From positions 57,203-119,481 of the forward strand of contig NZ_KK211279.1 of the NCBI RefSeq assembly GCF_000621445.1: a stretch of DNA of 62,279 nucleotides, read 5' to 3'. Of this stretch, positions 51,765-60,824 are shown one piece after another. This stretch comes from Alkalihalobacillus bogoriensis ATCC BAA-922 (GTDB taxonomy: Bacteria; Bacillota; Bacilli; Bacillales; Bacillaceae_F). Below the pieces are notes generated by a model. The model did no database searches. It saw nothing but the letters and a program-made list of their open reading frames with translations, and was not told where the DNA came from. Position 1 is the first letter of the stretch. Each line of letters opens with the position of its first letter. The translations under genes and the position numbers were made by a program.

Positions 51765-53369
51765 TTATCCAACTAAATCCCGTTTTCGATAGCCAATAAA
51801 TCCTGTGACAATTAATACAACAGAAACACTTATCAGTAATAGGAATATCCATAATTTAAATTCCTCAACAGGCAACTGAGGAATGTGCCCAAAAGGGGAA
51901 AGGAATGACATCCACTCTGGAAACTGAAGCAATCCTCCTAAATATACAACGGTAAATGAATAACCTAGATATAACCATGTTATTGTTGTTAATTTAGGTA
52001 AGTATCCAATTAAGAAAACAATCATTCCGACCATAATCCATAAAGCTGGTAAATAAGCCATTGCAGCTTTCAACATTATGACAAATGAAATCGGATGCTC
52101 CATCACTGCATCGGCGGCCATCCATAAGCCTAAGACGGCTAGAATTTGCATCATCATACTAATGACAATAGCTAATAGTAGATAACTACCCATTATTTTT
52201 TGACGTGAGACCGCACGAACAGCTAGATGCTCTATCCGATTTTTGTTTTCCTCTGCCTTTAGCTTTAGGACCATAAGAAGAGCTGGAATCGTACAAATCA
52301 TAGATATGACTGACATAAGCATCGTTAAAAATTGTTCGGTTAACGTTACCCCTTCTACTGGTGTTAACATTTCACTTAACATCTCATTACTTAGGAAGAA
52401 ATTTTCTAAATCACCGAACACTGAACCATATGACACACCTAGAACAAATACTCCAATTGCCCATGCAATTATACTTGTACGTTGCAATCGACATGCTAAG
52501 CCAAATGGAGATTGTAACCACATAGACGCCTGTCTTTTACCTGGGCGTGTTCTTAAAAACCCAGACTCTAAATCACGAATTCCATTTAACAACAACGCCA
52601 AAGCTACAATTACAAAAGCTGAAAACATAATTAACACGATAGGAAACCATTCATTGTTCACAAAGACTTCGGTTCTTATTACCCAGCCAAGGGGTGAAAA
52701 CCATGATAACCATTCATGATTCACATCTCCTATCGCTCTTATCATATAAAAAATACCAAGTGAACTAAAGGCTAAGCCAATCGTTCCTCTTGAACTATCC
52801 GACAATTGGGCACAGAAAACAGTGATAGCTGTAAAGAGCATACCTATCGTAGCTAAACTAGCTCCATATAGTAATGAACCTGCCATATCGATACTTTCAA
52901 TTCGTAAGGCGACTAACCCAATACTCGTTACAAATCCAAGGAGGATATTGATGAGAAATTGTACTACTACTGTAGCACTACTGTTGGAAAGACGCCCTAC
53001 CGGTAAAGAACGAATGAGTTCAATACGACCATCTTCTTCATCTTGCCGTGTATGACGAGTTGTAAGCAATATGTTCATGATTCCAACAAATACAGCTGTA
53101 AATAATAGCATTTGGTGAGCCATCATTGGACCCTCCGTGTAGTTTTCCAATCCATATCCTGGTCCTAACATCGCGGTCATTGCAGGATTTCTCATTGTTT
53201 CCGCAATCGCCTGTCTTTCATGTTCTGTTGAATATAGCCCTGAAAATGATGACGCGGTTACAACAGTAAGAAACGCAAGGGAGAAAGTCCAAATTAAAAA
53301 ACGAAACCGGTCGCGACGAACGATAAACGTTATGAGCCTGCTTGTTTGATTAAACAATGATTTCAACAT
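51765..53369 (-). CDS. ABC exporter permease
   Basis: 534 residues with about twelve hydrophobic segments in two similar halves, a layout of ABC-2-type permeases such as those annotated as polyketide-antibiotic exporters. TTRHTRQDEEDGRIELIRSLPVGR lies in the first cytoplasmic loop; EENKNRIEHLAVRAVSR is the matching loop of the second half, showing an internal duplication. It pairs with the ATPase gene 3 bp upstream. The substrate is unknown; drug or peptide export is plausible. Confidence 0.85.
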   Translation of the reverse strand: MLKSLFNQTSRLITFIVRRDRFRFLIWTFSLAFLTVVTASSFSGLYSTEHERQAIAETMRNPAMTAMLGPGYGLENYTEGPMMAHQMLLFTAVFVGIMNILLTTRHTRQDEEDGRIELIRSLPVGRLSNSSATVVVQFLINILLGFVTSIGLVALRIESIDMAGSLLYGASLATIGMLFTAITVFCAQLSDSSRGTIGLAFSSLGIFYMIRAIGDVNHEWLSWFSPLGWVIRTEVFVNNEWFPIVLIMFSAFVIVALALLLNGIRDLESGFLRTRPGKRQASMWLQSPFGLACRLQRTSIIAWAIGVFVLGVSYGSVFGDLENFFLSNEMLSEMLTPVEGVTLTEQFLTMLMSVISMICTIPALLMVLKLKAEENKNRIEHLAVRAVSRQKIMGSYLLLAIVISMMMQILAVLGLWMAADAVMEHPISFVIMLKAAMAYLPALWIMVGMIVFLIGYLPKLTTITWLYLGYSFTVVYLGGLLQFPEWMSFLSPFGHIPQLPVEEFKLWIFLLLISVSVVLIVTGFIGYRKRDLVG

Positions 53370-53372
53370 TTT

Positions 53373-54272
53373 TTACTCACCTCCTGTATTCTGTTCTCCT
53401 TCATAATGCCTCATAAATAAATCTTCTAACTTTGGCGGTGTACTTTCCAAGCGCTTTACTCCAAATTCACTCACATATTTTATCACTGCATCAAGGTCAT
53501 CATTATCCACTTGAAAAGACCAGCCATTTTCTCTTTGCTCGAGTTCATGAATCCCTTGCAGTTTCGCTAGGTTAATCATTGGTTTTATTGTTTCAACAAA
53601 TAAATTGACCCTCGTTAAATGACGTAATTCTTGTAATGTACCAGACTCAATAATTTCACCTTGTCTAATAATTCCTACACGATCACAAAGCTTTTCTACT
53701 TCTGATAATATGTGACTAGACAACAACACACTTTTCCCCTCTCGTTTTGCATCCATAACACATTCTTGAAAGACTTTTTCCATTAAAGGGTCAAGTCCTG
53801 AAGTTGGCTCATCGAGGATAAATAAATCAGCATCAGAAGCAAAAGCAGAAACAAGTGCCACCTTTTGACGATTTCCTTTTGAATAGGTTCGACATTTTTT
53901 CGAAGGGTCTAAATTAAATTTCTCAATAAACTCTTCTCGACGCTTTTTTTCTCCATTCCCTCGTAATGAAATAAATAAATCAATCACTTCTCCACCTGTT
54001 AAATTCGGCCAAAGATTAACATCACCTGGCACATAAGCAATCCGTTTATGAATATCAACAGCATCTTTCCAAACATCTTGACCAAACACCGTGGCCTCTC
54101 CTGTTGATGCTTTTATTATTCCGAGCAAAATTCGAATCGTTGTAGACTTTCCTGCTCCATTAGGACCGATAAATCCAAACACTTCTCCACGATTCACCTC
54201 TAAATTAACGCTTTGCAATGCCGTAAATGCACCAAACTTTTTTGTTAGGTTCGTTGTTTTTACAATGGTCAT
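53373..54272 (-). CDS. ABC exporter ATP-binding protein
   Basis: 299 residues from the second ATG (MTIVKTTNL), 8 nt from GGGGAG; the first ATG, 2 codons earlier, is only 2 nt from it. Walker A GPNGAGKST (about 38-46), signature YSKGNRQK (the usual SGG is altered, as in many antibiotic exporters), Walker B LFILDEPTSGLDP, and a switch His in SSHILSE. A C-terminal region of about 80 residues follows the nucleotide-binding domain. It is co-transcribed with the permease behind a promoter overlapped by a perfect inverted repeat. Confidence 0.92.
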   Translation of the reverse strand: MTIVKTTNLTKKFGAFTALQSVNLEVNRGEVFGFIGPNGAGKSTTIRILLGIIKASTGEATVFGQDVWKDAVDIHKRIAYVPGDVNLWPNLTGGEVIDLFISLRGNGEKKRREEFIEKFNLDPSKKCRTYSKGNRQKVALVSAFASDADLFILDEPTSGLDPLMEKVFQECVMDAKREGKSVLLSSHILSEVEKLCDRVGIIRQGEIIESGTLQELRHLTRVNLFVETIKPMINLAKLQGIHELEQRENGWSFQVDNDDLDAVIKYVSEFGVKRLESTPPKLEDLFMRHYEGEQNTGGE

Positions 54273-54300
54273 AACCATAACTCCCCTTTTCCCTCTTTAA

Positions 54301-54358
54301 ATTATGAAATATTTAAACTCATATATTTCATAATATATAAAACTTTCTAATTTAACAA
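54301..54358 (-). promoter_or_regulatory. ABC operon promoter and TetR operator
   Basis: Minus strand: TTGTTA (54353-54358), 17-bp spacer, TATTAT (54330-54335). A perfect 12-bp inverted repeat, ATTATGAAATAT (54301-54312) and ATATTTCATAAT (54323-54334), overlaps the -10. A weaker related inverted repeat lies nearer the TetR gene (about 54366-54394). Binding of the adjacent TetR protein would block this promoter. Confidence 0.7.
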
Positions 54359-54427
54359 GAGGGTTTTGAAATGAATCGTTTGTTTTATTTCATATTTTTA
54401 ATTAAAATGACATTGAGGTGAACATAA

Positions 54428-55009
54428 ATGGATGGGTTTCAACGACGAAGAGAACAAAAGAAAAAAGATATATTAGAAGCAACATTACAATTATATTTAA
54501 CCTATGGAATTCAAAAAGTATCGATTGCCGAAATTGCAAAGGAAGCCAATGTTTCTCAAGTTACGATATATAACTATTTCGAAAACAAACACCAATTAAC
54601 AAAAGATGTCTTTATTTATTACATTGATAAAGCTTCTCTTGAATTTGAACAAGTTGTTTATAGCGACCTTCCTTTCCCAGAAAAAATCAAAAAAATTATT
54701 TTTAATAAAAAGGAAGTTTCTCAACAAATTCATGAAGAATTTTACCAATTCATGATGAAGGAATACAGTCTTGGTGGCAGTTATATTGAAAAAATCTATG
54801 AAGAAAAATCGATTCCGTATTTTACTTATTTATTTAAAGAAGGGATGGAACAAGGATATGTTGACCCTACTTTATCAAATGAGGCTATCTTATTTTATAT
54901 CCATATGTTAAAGGATTATCTACAACGAGAAGACATTTATCCAAAAGTTCTGCCACTCACTGAAGATATCACTAAAATATTTTTTTATGGCATTATCGGC
55001 GAAAGATAA
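54428..55009 (+). CDS. TetR family regulator
   Basis: 193 residues; ATG with GAGGTGAA upstream. Residues about 10-57 form the TetR helix-turn-helix (IAEIAKEANVSQVTIYNYF). The remainder is a helical ligand-binding region with no assignable ligand. It is divergent from the ABC exporter and probably represses it through the inverted repeat at 54301-54334. Its TAA stop is the first codon of repeat B copy 5. Confidence 0.9.
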   Translation: MDGFQRRREQKKKDILEATLQLYLTYGIQKVSIAEIAKEANVSQVTIYNYFENKHQLTKDVFIYYIDKASLEFEQVVYSDLPFPEKIKKIIFNKKEVSQQIHEEFYQFMMKEYSLGGSYIEKIYEEKSIPYFTYLFKEGMEQGYVDPTLSNEAILFYIHMLKDYLQREDIYPKVLPLTEDITKIFFYGIIGER

Positions 55010-55673
55010 GAAAAACGCGGGAGCGCCTTTTCGTTTCAAGCGAAGTGCGGATGCCTGCCCGCTTTTGGCAGTGAACCACAAGTGCTCTTCTTGAATAAGC
55101 TTTCAAAACTTCGCTTATCTATATAAAAAATGACTGATTTACTGCTGTGAAAATCGTTAATACAATCATCGAGATTGTCAGTTCAGACTCATCAGCATCT
55201 TATAGATCCAATCTCCTCCCGCTCCATAAGCAATAACTGTATGATGAACAACCAACACATCCCATATCTCATTTTGCGGTCAGAACAGCCGTTATTTGTG
55301 AACATGATAGGGGTTTCCGTTTTTACGCGGCCACAGGAGCGCTTATTCACGCAAAAGTAACTCTCTTCCTAGCGATATATTATGAATAACTGCACCTGTG
55401 TCCTCCACCGTTCCAAAACGCTAGCAATGTTCACAGATAACGGTTTTCATGGCCGCTTACTTACGATAAACTACAAAATCGCTAACTCGCTAAACTCGAC
55501 CAAAGTGTTGAATGATTCACTTCGCTCTTTTCTTGCTTATCTCATAATACTCCAAGTCCCTAATTCATTCTAAGAATTTATTAGAGCAATGTTATACACA
55601 CGACTATTTTATAGTTTCCTAACATTAAGAAAAACGCGGTCGTCTTTTCGATGCTAGACCAAAACTTTTCTTA
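55007..55673 (+). repeat. Composite repeat B-C-B, copy 2
   Basis: Repeat B copy 5 (55007-55120, with an inserted GCCTGCCCGCTTTTGGCAG-type hairpin) is followed by about 115 bp of unassigned sequence. Repeat C (55238-55625) comes next and then a short B copy 6 (55626-55673, TAAGAAAAACGCGG ... TTTTCTTA). Repeat C here keeps the 17-bp arm (55289-55305 with 55427-55443) and the GCGGTCA/TGGCCGC pairing of copy 1. It is in the same orientation as copy 1. Small open frames here are not credible genes. Confidence 0.8.
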
Positions 55674-55677
55674 TTGA

Positions 55678-55692
55678 TGGACATACATTCTG
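55678..55692. repeat. Isolated degenerate repeat A box
   Basis: TGGACATACATTCTG followed by CTATTT resembles one forward repeat A box. No partner boxes at the expected spacing were found, so it may be a remnant. Confidence 0.45.
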
Positions 55693-55744
55693 CTATTTCT
55701 CTCCTAACAGAACAGTTTCCCCCCTCTAATCCACCCTTGTTTTT

Positions 55745-55772
55745 TGTCGAAATTTATGTGGGTTTTGTCGAA
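55745..55772 (+). promoter_or_regulatory. Two Spo0A boxes upstream of the subtilase gene
   Basis: TTTTTTGTCGAAA (core TGTCGAA 55745-55751) and TTTTGTCGAAA (core 55766-55772) match the Spo0A box exactly and are 21 bp apart, two helical turns. A third partial match (ATCGAAA) lies at 55781. They are about 100-125 bp upstream of the start codon, a position suiting control by Spo0A-P. Confidence 0.65.
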
Positions 55773-55869
55773 AGAAAAAAATCGAAATTAGAGGTTTTTT
55801 TTTAAAACAAGTCGTATTTTAACTTGGAACATATTAACAGGAATTCATATTCCTAGAGGAGATGACCGA

Positions 55870-58800
55870 GTGAAAAAGGGATTGAATGTCTTATTTAGCT
55901 TGTTGCTTATTGCTAGTTTAGTGTTGCCATCCACGGTTTCCGCAGCAGTGAGTAAAGAAATGGAGAAGGACCTCGTCCAGCAAGAAGTCTTTAAACGACT
56001 TGGACTGGAAAAAAATCAAGTTAAAGCTCATTCAATGTCGAAAGACAAAGAAGGACTTAACCCAGAATTTGAGGACAATGTCTTAGTTGTAAAATACAGT
56101 TCTCAAATTTCAAAGTCGACTCATAAAAAAATGGGTACGACTTTAGTAAAAAAAGTCAGTAGTTTAAACTATGACATTGTGAAAGTAAACAAAGGAAACT
56201 CTTTAGAAGCCGTTGCTGAAAAGTATGCGGAACGTTCCGATGTCATTTCTGTTTCACGAAGTGCACGTATCCAAAAACTTTCCGTGCCAGACCAAAAGCG
56301 TGACCAAATGTATTATCTTGATACGTTAAAAATTGACAGTGCTCAAAAGCTTGCTGGAAAAAATAAAGTTCGAGTCGCTGTTGTTGATTCAGGTATTGAC
56401 GTAAAACATCCTGAGTTAAAAAATAAAATTGTTTCAAATTATAATGTGATTAACCCAATTAAAAAAGGAATTCCAGATTTACACGGAACTCATGTGGCTG
56501 GAATAATTGCTTCTGAAAAAAATAACGGTGTTGGAGGATATGGAGTCAATCCAAACGTTAGCATTATATCAATTGATGTTTTTGGAAGTTCTTTTTCTTC
56601 TTCTGACTACACAGTAGCTGAAGGGATTTTACAAGCGGTTAAACAAAAAGCCCAAGTCATTAACTTAAGTCTTGGATCTTCATATCCATCACCAATTATT
56701 GAAGATGCGATTAACCAAGCATTAGCTGCTAATATTACCGTTGTTGCAGCTGCCGGTAACTCAGGAATGGATATGAAATTTTATCCTGCTGCTTTCCAAG
56801 GGGTTATTAGTGTCGGTGCTACAAATGATAAAAATGAACTAGCTGACTTTTCTACTTATGGCGGCTCTGTTGATATTGTTGCTCCTGGACAAGGCATTTA
56901 TAACGCTGCTTACACAAACAAATCAACCTATATGTATCTTGACGGAACTTCCATGGCAACTCCAGTCGTAACAGGAACTGTCTCTTTACTTTTATCGAAA
57001 GATCCCAAATTAAAACCACATGAAATTCAATATATTTTAAACAAAACTGCCAAGGATTTAGGTGCGAAAGGCTATGATACGAAGTATGGTTTTGGTCTTG
57101 TTAACCCTGTATCTGCGCTAAAATATGATAAGAAAAAAGTTCCAAAAACAACATTCTTAACTGAAAGCCAATTACTTTCGAAATCAAAAAAGGTCACAGC
57201 TAGTCCAAATACTAGTGTAAAAGGCCAAATTACAAAACTGTATCAAACTGATTGGTATCGTTTAAATGTAACAGAAGGTGAGTACACTCAACTGACATTA
57301 GCACCTAAATCTAAATATGATTATATGTATGAATTATACTTTTTCCCTGAAGGAGAAAAAGAGCCTCTTGTTCATACAAAAGTAGATGACATCGCTCACG
57401 GTGGTAAAGAAGGTTCACTTTTTCAAGCCCCAACTAATGGTACGATTGTCATCGGTGTAAAAGATGCTACAAAAAAATACAATGAAAAAGCAAGTAATTC
57501 TTATACTCTATCGATTTCAAAAACTACCGAGCTTCCAAACGATGGTATCGCCGAATGGAACCCACTTGAAATCACTAGTTTTCCATTTCAATCAAAACGA
57601 GATTTTGGAAACCTTTATTTCACACCAACAGCATATGTAGAGCCTCCAGTTGAAGAAGAACCGGTTGAAGAAAACCCAGTTGAACAGGAACCTGGAACTG
57701 AGATAGAACCAACTGGACAGCAATCTGTCAATGAAGAACAAACTGAGGAACCTACTGATGAGCCTGCCGTAGATGAGCCGATTGAAGAAACGGTTGAAGA
57801 AGAAATAATAGAAGAAACAGACACTGATGAAAATCAATCAGAACAAGAAGGAACAGAAGAACAAACAGTAGAAACAACAAATGAAGAAACTAGCATTGAG
57901 TCTAGTGAAGATGTTGCTGTACAAGAACAAAGTGAAAAAGCAAGTGAAACAACAAGTAAAGAAGAAAACGAAACAACTAGTGACTCGATGCAAAAGGTTG
58001 AAGAGACAAGTGCAGCTAACGTTTTAGACGAACAACCAATTGAGGATTCTCCAAGCGAAGAAGAACCGATTGAGGAAGAACCTTGGGATGAATACCCAGA
58101 AGAAGATGGTCCATCATGGGATACTGATCATTTTATGTTCACGATTCCTGAAAATGCAAATAACAAACCGGAGACGTTAAAAGTAAAACTTTCTAGTGTA
58201 CCTGGTATCGACATCATTGTGAATATTTATGAGCTAGAAAACTATTATTCTGAGGATGAAGACGAGTATTACGAGGATAGATGGTTAATAGACTCCATTA
58301 ATAATGGTGGAACTGGTCAGGCTGAAAGCTTTTCGTTTAATGGGTATCCAGGTCAAACCTATATTATTGAAGTCACAAGTGATCCTAATTTAGATCCTGA
58401 TTTCTGGTGGTGGGGAGAAGAAGTTGACATAACAAAATCCTACTCTTCTACCATCCCATATGAACTTACAATTGATTCGAAGTTTTTACCTGATGATGAA
58501 GATAACTTTCCAAATGGGCAATATGAAGAAGACCAAGAATTCCCTGACCATATGTATGATATAGCAAAAAGGGAGAATAAATCACTTCAGGCCGTGCGTT
58601 TAGACGAAATGACTTCTAATTATGAAGAAGACGACTATTACTCACAAATCCCTGATATCGCGATTCCAACGAAGACCGGCCAAGTGAATCGTGGCTATAT
58701 TCAGTATTCGGGTGATGAAGATTGGTATGCTTTAACACCAAAGAAAAAAGGGTTCTACCAAATTGATTTATCTAGCCAAGGCAATATCCCTGTGTTAGAA

Positions 58801-59820
58801 ATTTACACATATGATGAGTTTGCGGGTCAACTTTACCCTGTTGCCTCAAATGTGAACTATGATTATGCAAATGATAGATTTTACGGAGAGCCAATTATAC
58901 ATGCTGGGTTAAAAGCGAATCAAACGTACTATATCTTTGTAACAGATGTAAACCAACGTCCGACATTTGATGAATATCAATTTTCAACAAAATTTGTTCG
59001 TTCTACCCCAAAAGATATCCATGAAAATAATGATACGTTTGAGGAAGCTACACGTATTGGAGAGGGTAAATATCGAGGTTATTTTGAAACATCTTCAGAT
59101 AATGATATTTATTACTTCTCGGCAAAAACAGCGGGGATTTACGGATTTAATGTGAAGCCAAGATCAAAAACAACACTTAAAAATGTACCAGAACAAGGGT
59201 TAAAACAAATTGACCCTGATGTCATTATTGTTGAAGACAAAAACAAAAACGGTATTCTCGACCCAGAAGAAGAAGGCAGTGCTATGACTTTCTTTGAAGG
59301 ATGGGCTGGTGAGGAAGAGCGCGGTTCTTTTTATGCTAAGAAAAACGCAAAATACTTCATCGTATTGTACAATTATGAAATGGATGCTTCTTACTTCGGG
59401 TATGACTTTACCATTTCCAATGCATCGAAACGAATCGATGAAGACAAAGGAAATAAAATTAAAAATAGTAAACCAACTAAACCAGTAAAACTAAAAGCGA
59501 GTAAAGCTGGGACATTCTCTGCAACAGGCTATATTAATCCAACGACGAACAAAGGCGACACTGATTATTACCGCATTGTTGTAGACAAAAAGAGCAAATA
59601 TAAAGTTGAGCTAAACGTCCCTACTGATTTAGATGGAGTAGTTACAATTTACAACTCAAAAGGTAAAAAAGTCACCACGAAAAATGTTTATGGTGAAGGC
59701 GACGCAGAAAAATTCTTTGTCACACTAAAAAAAGGAACATATTACGTTAAAATCCATGAAGTAAACGGCAACTCTAGTATTTCCCCGTACAAGCTTAAAA
59801 TGACAAAACAAAAAAAATAA
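55870..59820 (+). CDS. Large secreted S8 serine protease with PPC-like domains
   Basis: 1316 residues; GTG start 5 nt after GAGGAGATGA. Signal peptide about 1-25, propeptide about 30-145, S8 domain about 155-420 with Asp (AVVDSGID, about 173), His (LHGTHVAG, about 206) and Ser (GTSMATPVVTG, about 361). The C-terminal part carries repeated pre-peptidase-like beta domains (about 450-560, 760-880, 940-1070, 1075-1190, 1220-1316). A strongly acidic Glu/Thr linker (about 595-760) interrupts them. DKNKNGILDPEEEG (about 1120) looks like a calcium-binding loop. No LPXTG motif is present, so it is probably released. Spo0A boxes upstream suggest stationary-phase control. Confidence 0.92.
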   Translation: MKKGLNVLFSLLLIASLVLPSTVSAAVSKEMEKDLVQQEVFKRLGLEKNQVKAHSMSKDKEGLNPEFEDNVLVVKYSSQISKSTHKKMGTTLVKKVSSLNYDIVKVNKGNSLEAVAEKYAERSDVISVSRSARIQKLSVPDQKRDQMYYLDTLKIDSAQKLAGKNKVRVAVVDSGIDVKHPELKNKIVSNYNVINPIKKGIPDLHGTHVAGIIASEKNNGVGGYGVNPNVSIISIDVFGSSFSSSDYTVAEGILQAVKQKAQVINLSLGSSYPSPIIEDAINQALAANITVVAAAGNSGMDMKFYPAAFQGVISVGATNDKNELADFSTYGGSVDIVAPGQGIYNAAYTNKSTYMYLDGTSMATPVVTGTVSLLLSKDPKLKPHEIQYILNKTAKDLGAKGYDTKYGFGLVNPVSALKYDKKKVPKTTFLTESQLLSKSKKVTASPNTSVKGQITKLYQTDWYRLNVTEGEYTQLTLAPKSKYDYMYELYFFPEGEKEPLVHTKVDDIAHGGKEGSLFQAPTNGTIVIGVKDATKKYNEKASNSYTLSISKTTELPNDGIAEWNPLEITSFPFQSKRDFGNLYFTPTAYVEPPVEEEPVEENPVEQEPGTEIEPTGQQSVNEEQTEEPTDEPAVDEPIEETVEEEIIEETDTDENQSEQEGTEEQTVETTNEETSIESSEDVAVQEQSEKASETTSKEENETTSDSMQKVEETSAANVLDEQPIEDSPSEEEPIEEEPWDEYPEEDGPSWDTDHFMFTIPENANNKPETLKVKLSSVPGIDIIVNIYELENYYSEDEDEYYEDRWLIDSINNGGTGQAESFSFNGYPGQTYIIEVTSDPNLDPDFWWWGEEVDITKSYSSTIPYELTIDSKFLPDDEDNFPNGQYEEDQEFPDHMYDIAKRENKSLQAVRLDEMTSNYEEDDYYSQIPDIAIPTKTGQVNRGYIQYSGDEDWYALTPKKKGFYQIDLSSQGNIPVLEIYTYDEFAGQLYPVASNVNYDYANDRFYGEPIIHAGLKANQTYYIFVTDVNQRPTFDEYQFSTKFVRSTPKDIHENNDTFEEATRIGEGKYRGYFETSSDNDIYYFSAKTAGIYGFNVKPRSKTTLKNVPEQGLKQIDPDVIIVEDKNKNGILDPEEEGSAMTFFEGWAGEEERGSFYAKKNAKYFIVLYNYEMDASYFGYDFTISNASKRIDEDKGNKIKNSKPTKPVKLKASKAGTFSATGYINPTTNKGDTDYYRIVVDKKSKYKVELNVPTDLDGVVTIYNSKGKKVTTKNVYGEGDAEKFFVTLKKGTYYVKIHEVNGNSSISPYKLKMTKQKK

Positions 59821-59821
59821 T

Positions 59822-59860
59822 AAAGAAAACCTCCTATTCGAATGAATAGGAGGTTTCTTT
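59822..59860. terminator. Terminator after the subtilase gene
   Basis: AAAGAAAACCTCCTATTC pairs with GAATAGGAGGTTTCTTT around a 4-nt loop with one bulged A. It starts 2 bp after the stop codon, and a T run follows. Confidence 0.9.
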
Positions 59861-59899
59861 ATTAGGTCTACATATGAAATAGGTTTTTAACTCTATACC

Positions 59900-60736
59900 T
59901 TATTCATCTAAATAATAATGTTCAATATAATATGTTTCGTGTTGTGTATTTCCATCTTGAAAAGTCCATTCAACATCTACCGATAAGATGTCTTTTTCTT
60001 CCGCTCGAACCGACCAATATTCACCATCACGATCCCATTCGTCATTATAGTATTCTTCTTCATATGCTCCTTTTGTAAATGGAACTGTTTTTGTTGTACC
60101 ATCTTTAAAATTAAGTGTTGCTGTTGCACTTTCTACTTTTTGAAATTCAAAATTCACATCGTACTGTTCAATCGTTGCTTCAAATAAAACTGGGTCATTC
60201 TCTCTTCCTTTAGAAGTAGAATAGCTAATACTTACATTAGATGCTCGGTATAAATGCTCTGGAATATAAGCTTGGTCAGTACCTTTTTTTATGTCTCCAT
60301 CCGATACGATTTTGTATATGTAGGTTTTTGTAGGATTTAAATTCACCGTACTAGTATACGTTGTTCCAGAAGTAAAGGTGGCCTCTGTTTCACTCCAATC
60401 TTTTTCCTCCACATCTTTGTAAAAAACCGTTACACTATCATTTACATTAATTTCGTTAAATGACCATTCCATATCTAGAACAATATTGCTTGCTGATGAT
60501 TGATCTTGATTAGGCTGAAAGTCGACATAAGGAATCCATTGATTTGCTTGGTTAACTTCATGGAGTTTTTCCTCAATATAAGTTAAACGATTATCTACCC
60601 ATTCCCTATTAGAATCTAGTTGTTCGGTTAACATTTTATTGTGATATGACAACTGACTTATTTTCATAACTTGATAAAGTTGAAAAACGACACTCACACA
60701 TAATAGTATAATGACTGCTTTTACCCACTTTTTCAT
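59900..60736 (-). CDS. Membrane-anchored protein with extracytoplasmic beta domains, unknown
   Basis: 278 residues. One N-terminal transmembrane helix (about 5-24), a short coiled-coil-like stretch (about 35-65, QLDSNREWVDNRLTYIEEKL) and a beta-rich outer region to the C-terminus. The outer part shows two similar halves with paired FTSGTTYTSTV and FTKGAYEEEY-type strands. No known enzyme motif is seen. It is the last of three minus-strand membrane protein genes of unknown role in this area. The gap to the next gene (88 bp) has no clear terminator, so co-transcription is possible. Confidence 0.65.
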   Translation of the reverse strand: MKKWVKAVIILLCVSVVFQLYQVMKISQLSYHNKMLTEQLDSNREWVDNRLTYIEEKLHEVNQANQWIPYVDFQPNQDQSSASNIVLDMEWSFNEINVNDSVTVFYKDVEEKDWSETEATFTSGTTYTSTVNLNPTKTYIYKIVSDGDIKKGTDQAYIPEHLYRASNVSISYSTSKGRENDPVLFEATIEQYDVNFEFQKVESATATLNFKDGTTKTVPFTKGAYEEEYYNDEWDRDGEYWSVRAEEKDILSVDVEWTFQDGNTQHETYYIEHYYLDE

Positions 60737-60824
60737 GCGTATACCCTCAGCTTCAATTTAATTTGGTAATTTTAGTCTATCATACTATTATATTCTTTAA
60801 AATGAAGAGTTATCTATACTACCC

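Noticed and set aside
55175-55573. Two small plus-strand open frames after the TetR gene
   Set aside because: They lie in repeat C copy 2, and the corresponding frames in copy 1 are broken.
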